From Bacteroidales bacterium (GTDB lineage: Bacteria > Bacteroidota > Bacteroidia > Bacteroidales > P3), in contig CAAGNU010000129.1 of NCBI GenBank assembly GCA_900771365.1, positions 1 to 12,875 on the forward strand: a stretch of 12,875 nt of DNA. The letters run 5' to 3'. The notes beneath the pieces are model-generated. The model was not told the DNA's origin. It saw only the letters and a list, made by a program, of their open reading frames with translations, and did no database searches. The translations under genes and the position numbers were made by a program. Below, in pieces: positions 1 to 7,650 of this stretch (within the stretch, counting starts at the first letter, position 1; each line of letters opens with the position of its first letter).

Positions 1-2189
1 AGCTCGTTGTATTTGAAGCAGTTGTTCTCTATGAGGCCGCCGATGATGAAGCGGTCGTTGGCGCCGTCACCGTTAGGTGTCACCACGTTGGGGAAGGTGA
101 GGGAGGTGTCGCAGTGGTCGCCTTCCCAGTAGATGTGGAGGTTGTAGTGGATGATGCTGTCGCAGCCGGCTTCGTTGTAGGTGTGGTAGATGAAGTCGGC
201 AATGGTGTCGTTGAAGATGGTGTCGAAGGCGAACCAGGGCAGCTGTGCTTCGAGGATGCTGTCGTAGATGGTGGTGTCGGTGCTGGGGATGATGTGTAGC
301 GAGAAGGTGAAGACGCTGTCCTCGCCGTGGCTGCCAGCCTGGGCGAAAGAGTAGTCGCCCTCGTGGTCGAAGGTGAGGGTGTCGTAGGCCAGGGGCAACT
401 GGTCGGGGCAGGCGTAGTAGAAGACGGTGTCGTAGTGGTTGAAATAGACTTTCAGGTGATAATTGATGACGCTGTCGCAGGCGTTGTCCGTGCCCGGGCG
501 GAAGATGAGGGTGTCGGCATCGTCGGAAAAGGTGATGCCGAAGCGTTGCCATGGCAATTGATTCTGGACTATGGTGTCGAAGATGGTGTCGTTATAGCTT
601 TCTATGACGGAGATGGTGATGGAGTCGGTGAAGATGTTGCTGTGGCAGCCCATGATGTCGAGGGCGGAGATGTGGTAGATGCCCGAGGCTGCGGTGTCGG
701 CAGGGAGGACGACGGTGTCGGTGGCGATGGTGAGGTGCAGGCCGTTGGGGCCGTCAATCACGATGTCGTCAGTACCGTAGCGGTGGAGGGGCAGACGGAT
801 GCTGTCGCCCGTGCAGAAGATGTGCCGCGAGGTGTCGAAAAAGAGGAACGACGATGACGCAGAGTCGTAGCTGGTGTGGCATGTGAAAGTGCTTATTTCG
901 TGGCCAAGTTCGTTGGAAAAGAGAAGAAAGTTGCCCGTTGAATTTTTTATGATCAAGACATCACACCAGCTGCGTAGATTAACCGTCCATGACAGGGTGC
1001 TGTCTCCGGGAATTGGGCGGAAAAATTGTCGGGAGGCGAGCCAGTGTGGATCTAAAATGCCGCCTGTCGCATACGTTGCTGAGAACGAGGCTGTGTCAGC
1101 TGTTTTGCAGATGATATGGCAGCCACTTTGAATTGACCACCTCGCCGGATCGTGTTGATAGGTGAGTGCGGAAGCCTGTCGGGATCCTGTGCAGTCGAGG
1201 TGGGGTAGGAGGATGCCGGCAGGCTGTAGGTTTCTGCGGAAAAAGGTCGAGTCCATTCTGGTCTGAAAGACGGCGATGGGTTTGTCGGCAGTGATATAGT
1301 GGATTTCTATGGAGGTGTCGAGAAGGTGATTGCAGAAGCCGCCAGGGCTGAGCGTTTGTCCGATGTCTGTTCCGTTGATGGTGACGGAGGTGTTGCTCTC
1401 GGTAGGGAAGATAAAGACGCGGCTTTCATAGCTGCGTTTTGAGATGGCGGCGTAGCGTGAACCCAACAGGGCTGTGGGGACAATCTGATCGCCGACGTCG
1501 TCGATGGAGAGCGAGTCGGAGAGGATGGGGAAGACCGAGGGATAGGAGACATTGACGGCGACGGGGTGGGAAGAATGGATTCGTGTGCCGGTGATGTCGC
1601 CGTTGCCATCGGGCATGACGGCATAGCATTCGCCTTGCTGTAGGGTCACGTTGACGGGAGTGAAGGCGGGGATGCCGCCGTAGAGCGATACGTAGGCGTA
1701 GATTTGGATGTCGGTGCTATCCTCAGTGGCAACAATCTCGGCAGAAGGGTGCTTGCCCGAGACGAGCGGATAATAATTCTGCCCGGGGACAAGGAAGTCG
1801 GTGCCGAGGGCGGAGTGGCCTTTGAGGGTGTAGCGTTCGCCTGTGGGACTGCGCTTGTCGTAGTAGCAGTCGATGGGGACGTCGGAAGTGACGTGGACGC
1901 TGCGCCGTTGTGGCGTCATGACTTGGTAGCCATTCATGGCGGGGATGGGGATGCCCTGCTGGTCGAGGGTGTTGAGTGTGAGGTTGAAGGTGTAGGTGGT
2001 GTCATCGTAGAGAAACTCCACGGTGATGTTGGCTGAAGAATCGGAGGTGGTACAATGTATGTTCTGCGAAATCGTATTCTCTGTGTCGTAACTCATCACA
2101 GGCAGTGCAAACCAGAACTCGGTGTCGGTCTGTGCTTTCGCACCGAGGAACAGAAGCATGAGTACAATCGTTATGAGCAGTCGTTTCAT
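1..2189 (-). CDS. T9SS-exported surface protein with IgGFc-binding-type N-terminus (partial, 3' end outside window)
   Basis: One open frame runs from ATG at 2189 to the left edge without a stop, giving 729 complete residues. Residues 1-20 (MKRLLITIVLMLLFLGAKAQ) are a signal peptide. Residues about 21-340 start with TDTEFWFALP and contain GTDFLVPGQ and HPVAVNVSY, the pattern of the IgGFc-binding N-terminal family (PF17517). Residues about 448-527 look like an Ig-like domain. Residues 528-584, 585-636 and 637-688 are three repeats built on D-T-I/V..QLP(W)...D...CDS-I/V..Y.L.(V/I)Y. From 693 the motif FPNVVTPNGDGANDRF opens the gliding-motility-associated/T9SS type B sorting domain (CHU_C, TIGR04131), of which some 55-60 residues should lie beyond the edge. 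The protein is probably carried to the cell surface or secreted by T9SS. The N-terminal family name implies adhesion or immunoglobulin binding, but that function is not shown for this protein. A promoter lies 28 bp upstream of the start. Confidence 0.9.
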   Translation of the reverse strand, partial: MKRLLITIVLMLLFLGAKAQTDTEFWFALPVMSYDTENTISQNIHCTTSDSSANITVEFLYDDTTYTFNLTLNTLDQQGIPIPAMNGYQVMTPQRRSVHVTSDVPIDCYYDKRSPTGERYTLKGHSALGTDFLVPGQNYYPLVSGKHPSAEIVATEDSTDIQIYAYVSLYGGIPAFTPVNVTLQQGECYAVMPDGNGDITGTRIHSSHPVAVNVSYPSVFPILSDSLSIDDVGDQIVPTALLGSRYAAISKRSYESRVFIFPTESNTSVTINGTDIGQTLSPGGFCNHLLDTSIEIHYITADKPIAVFQTRMDSTFFRRNLQPAGILLPHLDCTGSRQASALTYQHDPARWSIQSGCHIICKTADTASFSATYATGGILDPHWLASRQFFRPIPGDSTLSWTVNLRSWCDVLIIKNSTGNFLLFSNELGHEISTFTCHTSYDSASSSFLFFDTSRHIFCTGDSIRLPLHRYGTDDIVIDGPNGLHLTIATDTVVLPADTAASGIYHISALDIMGCHSNIFTDSITISVIESYNDTIFDTIVQNQLPWQRFGITFSDDADTLIFRPGTDNACDSVINYHLKVYFNHYDTVFYYACPDQLPLAYDTLTFDHEGDYSFAQAGSHGEDSVFTFSLHIIPSTDTTIYDSILEAQLPWFAFDTIFNDTIADFIYHTYNEAGCDSIIHYNLHIYWEGDHCDTSLTFPNVVTPNGDGANDRFIIGGLIENNCFKYNE

Positions 2190-2216
2190 GTCTTATTTTT
2201 AAGCATATATAATTTG

Positions 2217-2224
2217 CAAAAATA
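2217..2224 (-). promoter_or_regulatory. -7 promoter element for the T9SS surface protein
   Basis: The minus strand reads TATTTTTG, a full match to the Bacteroidota -7 consensus TAnnTTTG. It lies 28 bp upstream of the ATG at 2189, so the leader would be about 20 nt. I see no clear TTTG at -33. The element lies between the M16 terminator and this gene, which supports separate transcription. Confidence 0.6.
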
Positions 2225-2255
2225 CACTTTTTTTTTGACTTGGATGATTTTTGTG

Positions 2256-2294
2256 AAAAAAATACAGGGCACCCGATATGTGGGTACCCTGTAT
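2256..2294 (-). terminator. Rho-independent terminator of the M16 peptidase gene
   Basis: Arms at 2262-2274 and 2282-2294 pair over 13 bp around a 7-nt loop. In the minus-strand transcript the only non-Watson-Crick pair is a G-U, whereas on the plus strand it would be a C-A mismatch; the hairpin therefore fits minus-strand use. It is followed on the minus strand by seven T (2262-2256). It starts 20 nt after the M16 stop codon. Confidence 0.9.
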
Positions 2295-2313
2295 CTGTAT
2301 GGATATAAATGGA

Positions 2314-5238
2314 TTAATATCCAAAAATATCTTCGAGGGTGAGTTTCTTCACTTTGCCGAATTTGGCCAGTTCGTTGAAGTTCATGTCGCTTTCTTTGCC
2401 TAAGCACATATAGACTTTCTTCTGTCCTTTGATGTACTTGTGGTTGAAGTTGACGACATCCTGCATGGTGACGTTGGGGTAGGCCTCGTAGAGGATTTGG
2501 GCACGGGTCTTCTTCATGTTGTATCCCATCTTCTCGTAGGTGAGGTAGTTGTTGATGATGCCCATCTTGGTGGTGCGCTGGGTGCGGATGCCGTTGATTT
2601 CGGCATCTTTGGCGAGCTGGAAGTTGGCCTCGGCCACGGGCATCTCGTTGAAGAGTTCGTTGAAGGCGTTGAGGGCATCGACGAGCTTGTCGTTCTGGGT
2701 GGCGATGATGGCGTGGTTCACGAAGTAGCCGTCCTTGTCGCTGGGCTTGCCATAGACGCTCTGGGCGCTGTATGCGAGGCTGCGTTTCTCGCGCATCTCT
2801 TGGAATACGATGGCGTTCATCGAGCCACCGAAGTACTCGTTATAGATGTTAATGACGGGGATGCTCTTGGTGCTGAATTTCTCGCTGCGGAAGTATTCGC
2901 GCATGTAGGTCTGGTTGGCGTTGTAGTCCACGAAGTAGAGCACGTTCTCGTTCACAGCCTTGGGCTGGACTTTCTTGTTGGCGGGGGTCTTGAGGTTCAT
3001 CTTGTGGTCGCTGCCGACGGAGTTCTTGGCGATGTCCTTGAGGCTCTCGGGGCCGTAGTAGAGGATGCGGTGCTTGTAGTGGAAGAGCTGGTGCATGGCA
3101 TCGGTGAGTTGTTGGCAAGTCATAGCCTTGAGCTGGGTCTCGCTGAGCTGGTCCTTGGTGGGACTGTCTTCTCCATACATTCCGTAGTCGGCCAAAGCCA
3201 AGAAGCAGAGCTGCTGGTTGTGTTTTGCGTTCTCGCGGGCTTTGAGCATGCGGCCGACGAGCATCTGCAGGGCCTCATCGTTGGGCTGGCAGTCGGTAAG
3301 AATTTCGTCAACAAGGTCAACAGCCTTCTGCATATTCTCGCTGAGGCCGTTGATGCTAACGCTGATGTACTCGGGACGTACACTCACGCTGTAGTTGCAG
3401 GCCAGTTTGTAGAACTCCTGCTGGAGCTGTTCGGCGGTGTGCTGGGGTGTGCTGAGGTATTCGAGCACATCGGCTGCGAGGTCGATGGTCTTGCCCTGCA
3501 TACCGGCGCGGCTGCCGAAGTCGAAGCGATAGACCAGGTTGAAGGTCTCGTTCTCGGTGTTCTGCACATAGAGAATCTCGGCGCCGTTGGTGGCTTTGCC
3601 TTTCTGGAGGTCTTTGCTGAAATCGACGTATGAGGGCTCGATGGCTTTGACCTGGCGGCTCTTGATGTCTTTCAGGAAGGCGCTCTCATTGTCGCGGCCC
3701 ACCTCGATGGGGGTGATAGGAGGCTTGGAGACTTTGAGAATGGGCTCGGGCTCGCCTTTCAGCTTGTTGACGATAACGTAGTTGTTGTCTTTGAAGAGGC
3801 GGTTGGCGAAATTGACAAGGTCTTGCTTGGTGATTTTGGAGAGGACGTTGATCTCGTTGCAGACGTCGCCCCAGTTGCGGTGCTCGACGAAAGCGTATGC
3901 CATCTGGCTGGCGCGGCTGTTGTTGCTCTCAGCGCGTTTCATGATGGCGAGCTTCATGTTGTTGATGGCTGCTTCTAGCATCCAGTCGTCGAACTTGCCC
4001 TGCTTCACGAGAGCAATCTGCTCGTCGAAGAGTGCCTGGACCTGTTCGAGTGTCTGGCCTGCCACAGGCTGGCCGCCGAACATGAAGGCGCCGTAGTCGT
4101 TGAGGGTATAGGTGCCGGCGTAGGCGCCCATGCAGCGCTGCTGCTGGTTGATGTTGAGGTCGATAAGGCCGCACTTGCCGTTGTTGAGCACGCTTTCGAG
4201 AAGGTCGGCGAGCATGGCGTCGCGGCTGCCGTTACCGCTGTCGATACGATAGGCACGGATGGTGTTCTCGGCATCGAGGCCGCTCACGGTCTTGGTGATG
4301 ACGCTGGTGATGGGAGCCTCTTTCTCATAGGTGAACTCAGGAAGCTGCACGGGCTTCATGGCGCCCCAGTATTTGTCGATAATCTTGATGGCCTCGTCGG
4401 GGTCGAAATCGCCGGCCATAGAGATGCAGATGTTGTTAGGCACATAGTACTGAGCCACGAAGTTGCGGATGTTGCGCATCGAGGGGTTCTTCAGGTGCTC
4501 CTGGGTGCCCAGGGTGGTCTGGGTGCCGTAGGGGTGGTGGGGGAAGAGGGCTGCAAACATGGCATCGTTGGCTTTGCGGCTGTCCTTGGTGAGGCTCATG
4601 TTCTTCTCCTCGTAGATGGTCTCCAGTTCGGTGTGGAAGAGGCGCAGCACGAGGTGCTGGAAACGGTCGGCCTCAATCTCGCACCAGGTCTCAATCTGGT
4701 TGTTGGGGATGTTCTCGACATACATGGTGTAGTCGTTGCTGGTGAAGGCGTTGGTGCCGGTGGAGCCGATGGCGCTCATGGCCTTGTCGTACTCGTTGGC
4801 GACGGCAATCTTGGAGGCCTCGTAGCTGAGGCTGTCAATCTTGTGGTAGATGGCGGCGCGGGTGGCCTCGTCGTCAAACATGCGGTAAGCCTCGAAGAGG
4901 TCCTCGATCTGCTGGATGAGCACCTTCTCCTTAGCCCAGTCTGTGGTGCCGAGACGCTCGGTGCCCTTGAACATCATGTGTTCGAGATAGTGGGCGAGGC
5001 CGGTGGTCTCGTGGGGGTCGTTCTTAGAGCCGGCGCGGACGGCGATGTAGGTCTGCACCTTGGGAGCATCCTTATAGACGCTCATGAACACTTTCAGGCC
5101 GTTGTCCAACGTATATTCACGCACATTCAGCGGGTCGTTGGGGTAGGTCTTGTACTGATACGTTTTCTGAGCCATCAGCGTGCCGCAGGAGGCAACAGCG
5201 AGAGCCACGAAACACAAAATAAGACGTACTTTTTTCAT
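2314..5238 (-). CDS. Exported M16-family zinc metallopeptidase (insulinase/pitrilysin type, two-lobed)
   Basis: The 974-residue product is an M16 peptidase with two M16 lobes in one chain. The zinc site is the inverted motif HYLEH at residues 83-87 (H83, E86, H87), with E211 in ELETIYEE as the expected third ligand and E204 seven residues before it, as in pitrilysin. The first catalytic-type domain spans about 40-215 and its M16_C partner about 255-440 (NNICISMAGDFDPDEA). A second N-type domain (about 550-660) has VLEYL where the zinc motif would be, so it should be non-catalytic. A second M16_C domain (about 770-900) contains EYFGGSMNAIVFQEMREKRSLAYS. The N-terminus is a signal sequence with two possible readings: a lipobox VASC at 15-18, or signal peptidase I cleavage after LMA at 23. 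The protein should act in the periplasm or outer envelope, cleaving peptides; the substrate is unknown. It appears monocistronic, with its own promoter and terminator. Confidence 0.95.
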   Translation of the reverse strand: MKKVRLILCFVALAVASCGTLMAQKTYQYKTYPNDPLNVREYTLDNGLKVFMSVYKDAPKVQTYIAVRAGSKNDPHETTGLAHYLEHMMFKGTERLGTTDWAKEKVLIQQIEDLFEAYRMFDDEATRAAIYHKIDSLSYEASKIAVANEYDKAMSAIGSTGTNAFTSNDYTMYVENIPNNQIETWCEIEADRFQHLVLRLFHTELETIYEEKNMSLTKDSRKANDAMFAALFPHHPYGTQTTLGTQEHLKNPSMRNIRNFVAQYYVPNNICISMAGDFDPDEAIKIIDKYWGAMKPVQLPEFTYEKEAPITSVITKTVSGLDAENTIRAYRIDSGNGSRDAMLADLLESVLNNGKCGLIDLNINQQQRCMGAYAGTYTLNDYGAFMFGGQPVAGQTLEQVQALFDEQIALVKQGKFDDWMLEAAINNMKLAIMKRAESNNSRASQMAYAFVEHRNWGDVCNEINVLSKITKQDLVNFANRLFKDNNYVIVNKLKGEPEPILKVSKPPITPIEVGRDNESAFLKDIKSRQVKAIEPSYVDFSKDLQKGKATNGAEILYVQNTENETFNLVYRFDFGSRAGMQGKTIDLAADVLEYLSTPQHTAEQLQQEFYKLACNYSVSVRPEYISVSINGLSENMQKAVDLVDEILTDCQPNDEALQMLVGRMLKARENAKHNQQLCFLALADYGMYGEDSPTKDQLSETQLKAMTCQQLTDAMHQLFHYKHRILYYGPESLKDIAKNSVGSDHKMNLKTPANKKVQPKAVNENVLYFVDYNANQTYMREYFRSEKFSTKSIPVINIYNEYFGGSMNAIVFQEMREKRSLAYSAQSVYGKPSDKDGYFVNHAIIATQNDKLVDALNAFNELFNEMPVAEANFQLAKDAEINGIRTQRTTKMGIINNYLTYEKMGYNMKKTRAQILYEAYPNVTMQDVVNFNHKYIKGQKKVYMCLGKESDMNFNELAKFGKVKKLTLEDIFGY

Positions 5239-5293
5239 GTAAAAAACTATTGATTAATTATTTATATTAATATTTCGCACAAATTCGAGATTT

Positions 5294-5301
5294 CAAAGAT
5301 A
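5294..5301 (-). promoter_or_regulatory. -7 promoter element for the M16 peptidase
   Basis: The minus strand reads TATCTTTG, matching TAnnTTTG, 56 bp upstream of the ATG at 5238; the leader would be about 48 nt. No TTTG is seen at the -33 position (around 5322-5326). That position lies inside the first of the three TGCA boxes, which suggests that a bound protein modulates this promoter. Confidence 0.65.
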
Positions 5302-5319
5302 CGAAAAATAATTCGAATA

Positions 5320-5401
5320 TGCACTAAAAAAATGCACTTTTCTTTAAAATCTGCACTAAAAAAATGCAAAATCAATCAAAATGTGCATTTTTTTTCATGC
5401 A
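5320..5401. repeat. Three TGCA-flanked A-tract boxes at exact 32-bp spacing (candidate operator array)
   Basis: Box 1 (5320-5336) and box 2 (5352-5368) are the identical 17-mer tgcactaaaaaaatgca. Box 3 (5384-5401) is an inverted, one-base-longer variant, tgcattttttttcatgca. The starts 5320, 5352 and 5384 are exactly 32 bp apart, about three helical turns, so all boxes face the same side of DNA. Each box has TGCA half-sites around an A/T tract, as expected for a dimeric DNA-binding protein. The array lies just upstream of the M16 -7 element and downstream of hepT. The regulator is unknown. Confidence 0.7.
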
Positions 5402-5507
5402 GAATTACGCTGTTTTGTTTGTGTGTTATCCTATGTGTGGTATTCGCTTGAATGACTATGTTAGGGAGGTGAACCGCACAAATCAACCTTTGAGACATGG
5501 ATGAAGT

Positions 5508-5864
5508 TTATTCCTCTTGGGCGTTTTTGTTTAGGTATTGGATAATTAATTCTCGAAAAGGCGGCAGATCTTCTTTCAGCACGTTCCACAGAACATCAAA
5601 GTCAACATTATAGTAGTCGTGCACTAAGATATTTCGCATGGAGATCACATCGCGCCAATCGATGTCGGTATGTGATGATTTGAACTCTTCGGAGAGCCTG
5701 CTTGCGGCTTCGCCAATTACTTGAATGTTGTATGTCACGGCATGGCATACGATTTTGTCATTTGCGAGGGCTTCGTAAGACATCCCCGAAGTGTATTGGA
5801 GGGCATTGTCCGTCGCTTGGAGAATATGTTCTAATCGGCCGCGGTCTCTAATTGGCTCTTTCAT
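5508..5864 (-). CDS. hepT: HepT-family HEPN RNase toxin (DUF86)
   Basis: The product is a 118-residue, all-helical protein of the usual length for DUF86/HepT (PF01934). The active-site motif R-x4-H-x-Y is present as RNILVHDY: R77, H82 and Y84. In studied MntA-HepT pairs the Arg and His form the RNase centre, and the Tyr is the residue AMPylated by the partner nucleotidyltransferase to silence the toxin. Typical flanking text is seen, such as HAVTYNIQVIGEAASRLSEEF at about 41-61 and the IDWRDVISMRN stretch before the motif. The start overlaps the end of mntA by 17 nt, so the two are probably translationally coupled. All key residues are intact, so the toxin looks functional. I see no clear terminator after it. 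Confidence 0.93.
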   Translation of the reverse strand: MKEPIRDRGRLEHILQATDNALQYTSGMSYEALANDKIVCHAVTYNIQVIGEAASRLSEEFKSSHTDIDWRDVISMRNILVHDYYNVDFDVLWNVLKEDLPPFRELIIQYLNKNAQEE

Positions 5865-6144
5865 AAATAAGCATTTTGTCCTGTTCTACACTTTCGGTAG
5901 CAAAGGGGAGTAGTGAGCCCTCAACAACCATATCGACTTTTCTTCCAAGAAGGTCTTGCAGGCAGTTCGTGATATGGGCATATTTGAAGAGTCCCACATG
6001 GGCGTTTTTGTCAAACGTGACTAATAAATCCACATCGCTGTTGGAGTCTTGTTCCCCACGAGCGAAAGAGCCGAACAGCCAAGCTTTGGTGACAGGCTGT
6101 GTGGCGAAAAATTCGCGGATAATATCGATCATCGTTTTGTCCAT
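5848..6144 (-). CDS. mntA: MntA-family nucleotidyltransferase antitoxin
   Basis: The product is a 98-residue minimal nucleotidyltransferase of the pol-beta fold. The signature G-S-x10-D-x-D is complete: G25, S26, D37 and D39 (GSFARGEQDSNSDVD), and a third acid is D71 in RKVDMVVEG. In characterised MNT-HEPN pairs this enzyme transfers AMP from ATP to the tyrosine of the HEPN toxin and so neutralises it. It lies immediately upstream of hepT, with the antitoxin first, as is common for this module. A second ATG at codon 5 is an alternative start. A -7 element (6171-6178) lies 27 bp upstream of the start used here. Confidence 0.92.
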   Translation of the reverse strand: MDKTMIDIIREFFATQPVTKAWLFGSFARGEQDSNSDVDLLVTFDKNAHVGLFKYAHITNCLQDLLGRKVDMVVEGSLLPFATESVEQDKMLIYERAN

Positions 6145-6170
6145 CTTGTGTCCATTTGTATGGATAACGG

Positions 6171-6178
6171 CAAAATTA
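6171..6178 (-). promoter_or_regulatory. -7 promoter element for mntA-hepT
   Basis: The minus strand reads TAATTTTG, matching TAnnTTTG, 27 bp upstream of the mntA start. The expected -33 region holds only a weak CTTTC. The element lies between the hairpin after the preceding gene and mntA, so the toxin-antitoxin pair has its own promoter. Confidence 0.5.
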
Positions 6179-6216
6179 GATGTTTATTGCGCTTTGTATG
6201 AAAGAATTTTAATAGT

Positions 6217-6244
6217 CTGGCTCGGACCCATTGATCCGAGCCAG
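6217..6244 (-). terminator. Probable terminator hairpin of the exported helical protein gene
   Basis: A perfect 10-bp stem (ctggctcgga at 6217-6226 with tccgagccag at 6235-6244) encloses an 8-nt loop. It lies 35 nt after the stop of the minus-strand gene at 6280. The tail on the minus strand (actattaaaattctttc) is AU-rich but lacks a continuous U run, so termination may be partial. Confidence 0.6.
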
Positions 6245-6279
6245 TGTTTAGGCTATGCCCATTTTCATGGGATGAGTTT

Positions 6280-7257
6280 CTATTCGATGCTGGGCTGATA
6301 GAGGGTGGCTATGCGTGCTGCGTCGCCGAGGTAGGCTATCATAGTGAGGTAGGTGTAGTTGACTTGGTCAGCGTTGGAGGTGGGGTTCTTGGCCACATAG
6401 TCGGCAATCTCCTTGTCCATCTTCTCAGCAAGTTTCATCTGCTCGGTACGGCGGGTCTCCATGGCTTGGCGTACGGCCGTGCTATAGACGGGGGCGGCGT
6501 CCTTGTAGTAGGAGCAGAGCTGTGACTCGGTCTTGTATTTGCTGTCCCAGATGCCCTTGCACTCTTCGTCGGCCTTGGTGAAGATGGCGTCGATTTTGTC
6601 GGAGACGGCTGTGTACTCGTCCATCATGGCTTGCACGGGCGCAATCATCTCGGCGGTCTTATTCGTCATCTCCAGGGTGCCTTCGCCGTACATCTTCTTG
6701 TAGGTGAGGGCTTGGATTTCCTCCTCGCTCAACTTCTCAAGTTCCTCAGCGCTCACGCCATAGAAGTCCTCAATCTGTTTCTTATAGTTCTCCTCGACTT
6801 GGGCGGCACGTTCCTCGGTCATGGTGCTGACGCTCCCTGCGGCATTGCTGGTCATCATTGCCACCTTGGCCAGATATGCGGCCACGGGGTTGGCAACCAT
6901 CTTGAGCGTGGAGGGGTTGTCCTTGCTCATGAGGCAGGCATAGTCGGCAATCTGGTCATCTGTGGGGAAGTTAGGCAGTTGGGACATATAGTCCTTGGGG
7001 CTCACGGCTGCGGTACGAGGAGAGGTTCCATCTGCTGAGGTGGTAGCATTGTTTGGCCGGCTGATTCCCAATTTTCCAAAAATCAGGCTCTTGACGCCAT
7101 CAGCGGCCTGATTGGTAAGCGTGTCAACCTCTTTGTCCATGCGTTTCTCAATTGATTTCTTGGCCGATTTCGCAGCTGCGTTAATCAGGTTTCCCAACTG
7201 GGCGTTGGCACCTAAGGTGAGCGACATGACGGTCAAAAGCAGTACAATTTTCTTCAT
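6280..7257 (-). CDS. Exported alpha-helical protein of unknown function
   Basis: The product has 325 residues. Residues 1-19 (MKKIVLLLTVMSLTLGANA) are a signal peptide with cleavage before Q20, so the protein should be periplasmic or surface-exposed. I see no lipobox and no further membrane segment. The mature chain is rich in Ala, Lys, Glu and Met. A short amphipathic helix lies at about 24-60, a Ser/Thr-rich linker at about 66-86, and long charged helices, possibly coiled coil, at about 147-185 (EERAAQVEENYKKQIEDFY, EELEKLSEEEIQAL) and across the C-terminal third. I recognise no catalytic motif or named domain. It is transcribed alone, with a probable hairpin terminator downstream and a long leader upstream. 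The gene call is firm from the signal peptide, length and intact frame; the function is open. Confidence 0.85.
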   Translation of the reverse strand: MKKIVLLLTVMSLTLGANAQLGNLINAAAKSAKKSIEKRMDKEVDTLTNQAADGVKSLIFGKLGISRPNNATTSADGTSPRTAAVSPKDYMSQLPNFPTDDQIADYACLMSKDNPSTLKMVANPVAAYLAKVAMMTSNAAGSVSTMTEERAAQVEENYKKQIEDFYGVSAEELEKLSEEEIQALTYKKMYGEGTLEMTNKTAEMIAPVQAMMDEYTAVSDKIDAIFTKADEECKGIWDSKYKTESQLCSYYKDAAPVYSTAVRQAMETRRTEQMKLAEKMDKEIADYVAKNPTSNADQVNYTYLTMIAYLGDAARIATLYQPSIE

Positions 7258-7451
7258 AGTATGAAAGGTGGAGTCCTATGGAACTATTTTTCTCAGTCGG
7301 CGGGCAGAACTCCGCTAATCCCGCTTGTGAGTATGTGATGGTCTGTTGGATGATATTTTCTTGAAAAAAAGATGTGAGAGGTGGTGTCTTTTAGTGCTTG
7401 TGGTATGAGAATGAGTTTGTTGAGAGATACTTTCTATGATTATATCTTTTG

Positions 7452-7459
7452 CAAAGATA
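7452..7459 (-). promoter_or_regulatory. -7 promoter element, probably for the exported helical protein
   Basis: The minus strand reads TATCTTTG, a consensus -7 element, but 195 bp upstream of the start codon at 7257. Nothing closer matches as well. Use of it would give an unusually long 5' leader. A -33 TTTG is not evident. Confidence 0.45.
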
Positions 7460-7617
7460 CGAATTTTTTTCGATATGAAAAAAAATAATACAATCTCTCA
7501 TAAATCTGCTTTCGCCAAGATAAAAACGTGTTGTTTGTTCCGTTTGATTTGCGGTCGTTCAAGGTCGAAAATCCACCGATAAAAATCGCCGATACGCCCT
7601 TCGGCTTTTTTAGAAAA

Positions 7618-7650
7618 TTTGTGGGGATTATAAAAAAAATCGTATCTTTG
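7618..7650 (+). promoter_or_regulatory. Promoter of the ATPase gene (-33 and -7)
   Basis: TTTG at 7618-7621 and TATCTTTG at 7643-7650 are separated by 21 bp, a good match to the Bacteroidota housekeeping promoter (TTTG, about 19-21 bp, TAnnTTTG). The ATG at 7682 lies 31 bp after the -7 element. This distance supports 7682, not 7711, as the ancestral start of the ATPase. Confidence 0.75.

Noticed and set aside
73..857. Open frames on both strands inside the surface-protein gene (minus 73-552, plus 327-857)
   Set aside because: His/Arg/Leu-rich or Val/Gly/Asp-rich translations; the real minus-strand frame runs unbroken from 2189 to the edge with clear domains.
2440..3633. 397-codon open frame on the plus strand opposite the M16 gene
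   Set aside because: Val/Gly/Leu/Glu-rich translation with no domain; it is the complement of a well-supported peptidase gene with strong codon bias.
4495..5253. 252-codon plus-strand open frame opposite the M16 N-terminus
   Set aside because: Same low-complexity Val/Gly-rich antisense pattern; no promoter or family match.
5320..5401. CRISPR array considered for the 32-bp periodic boxes
   Set aside because: Repeats are only 17-18 bp, the third is inverted, spacers would be about 15 bp and AT-rich, and no cas genes are nearby.
7588..7611. gccga/tcggc hairpin followed by six T on the plus strand
   Set aside because: Only a 5-bp stem, and no plus-strand gene lies upstream to terminate; it could be chance.
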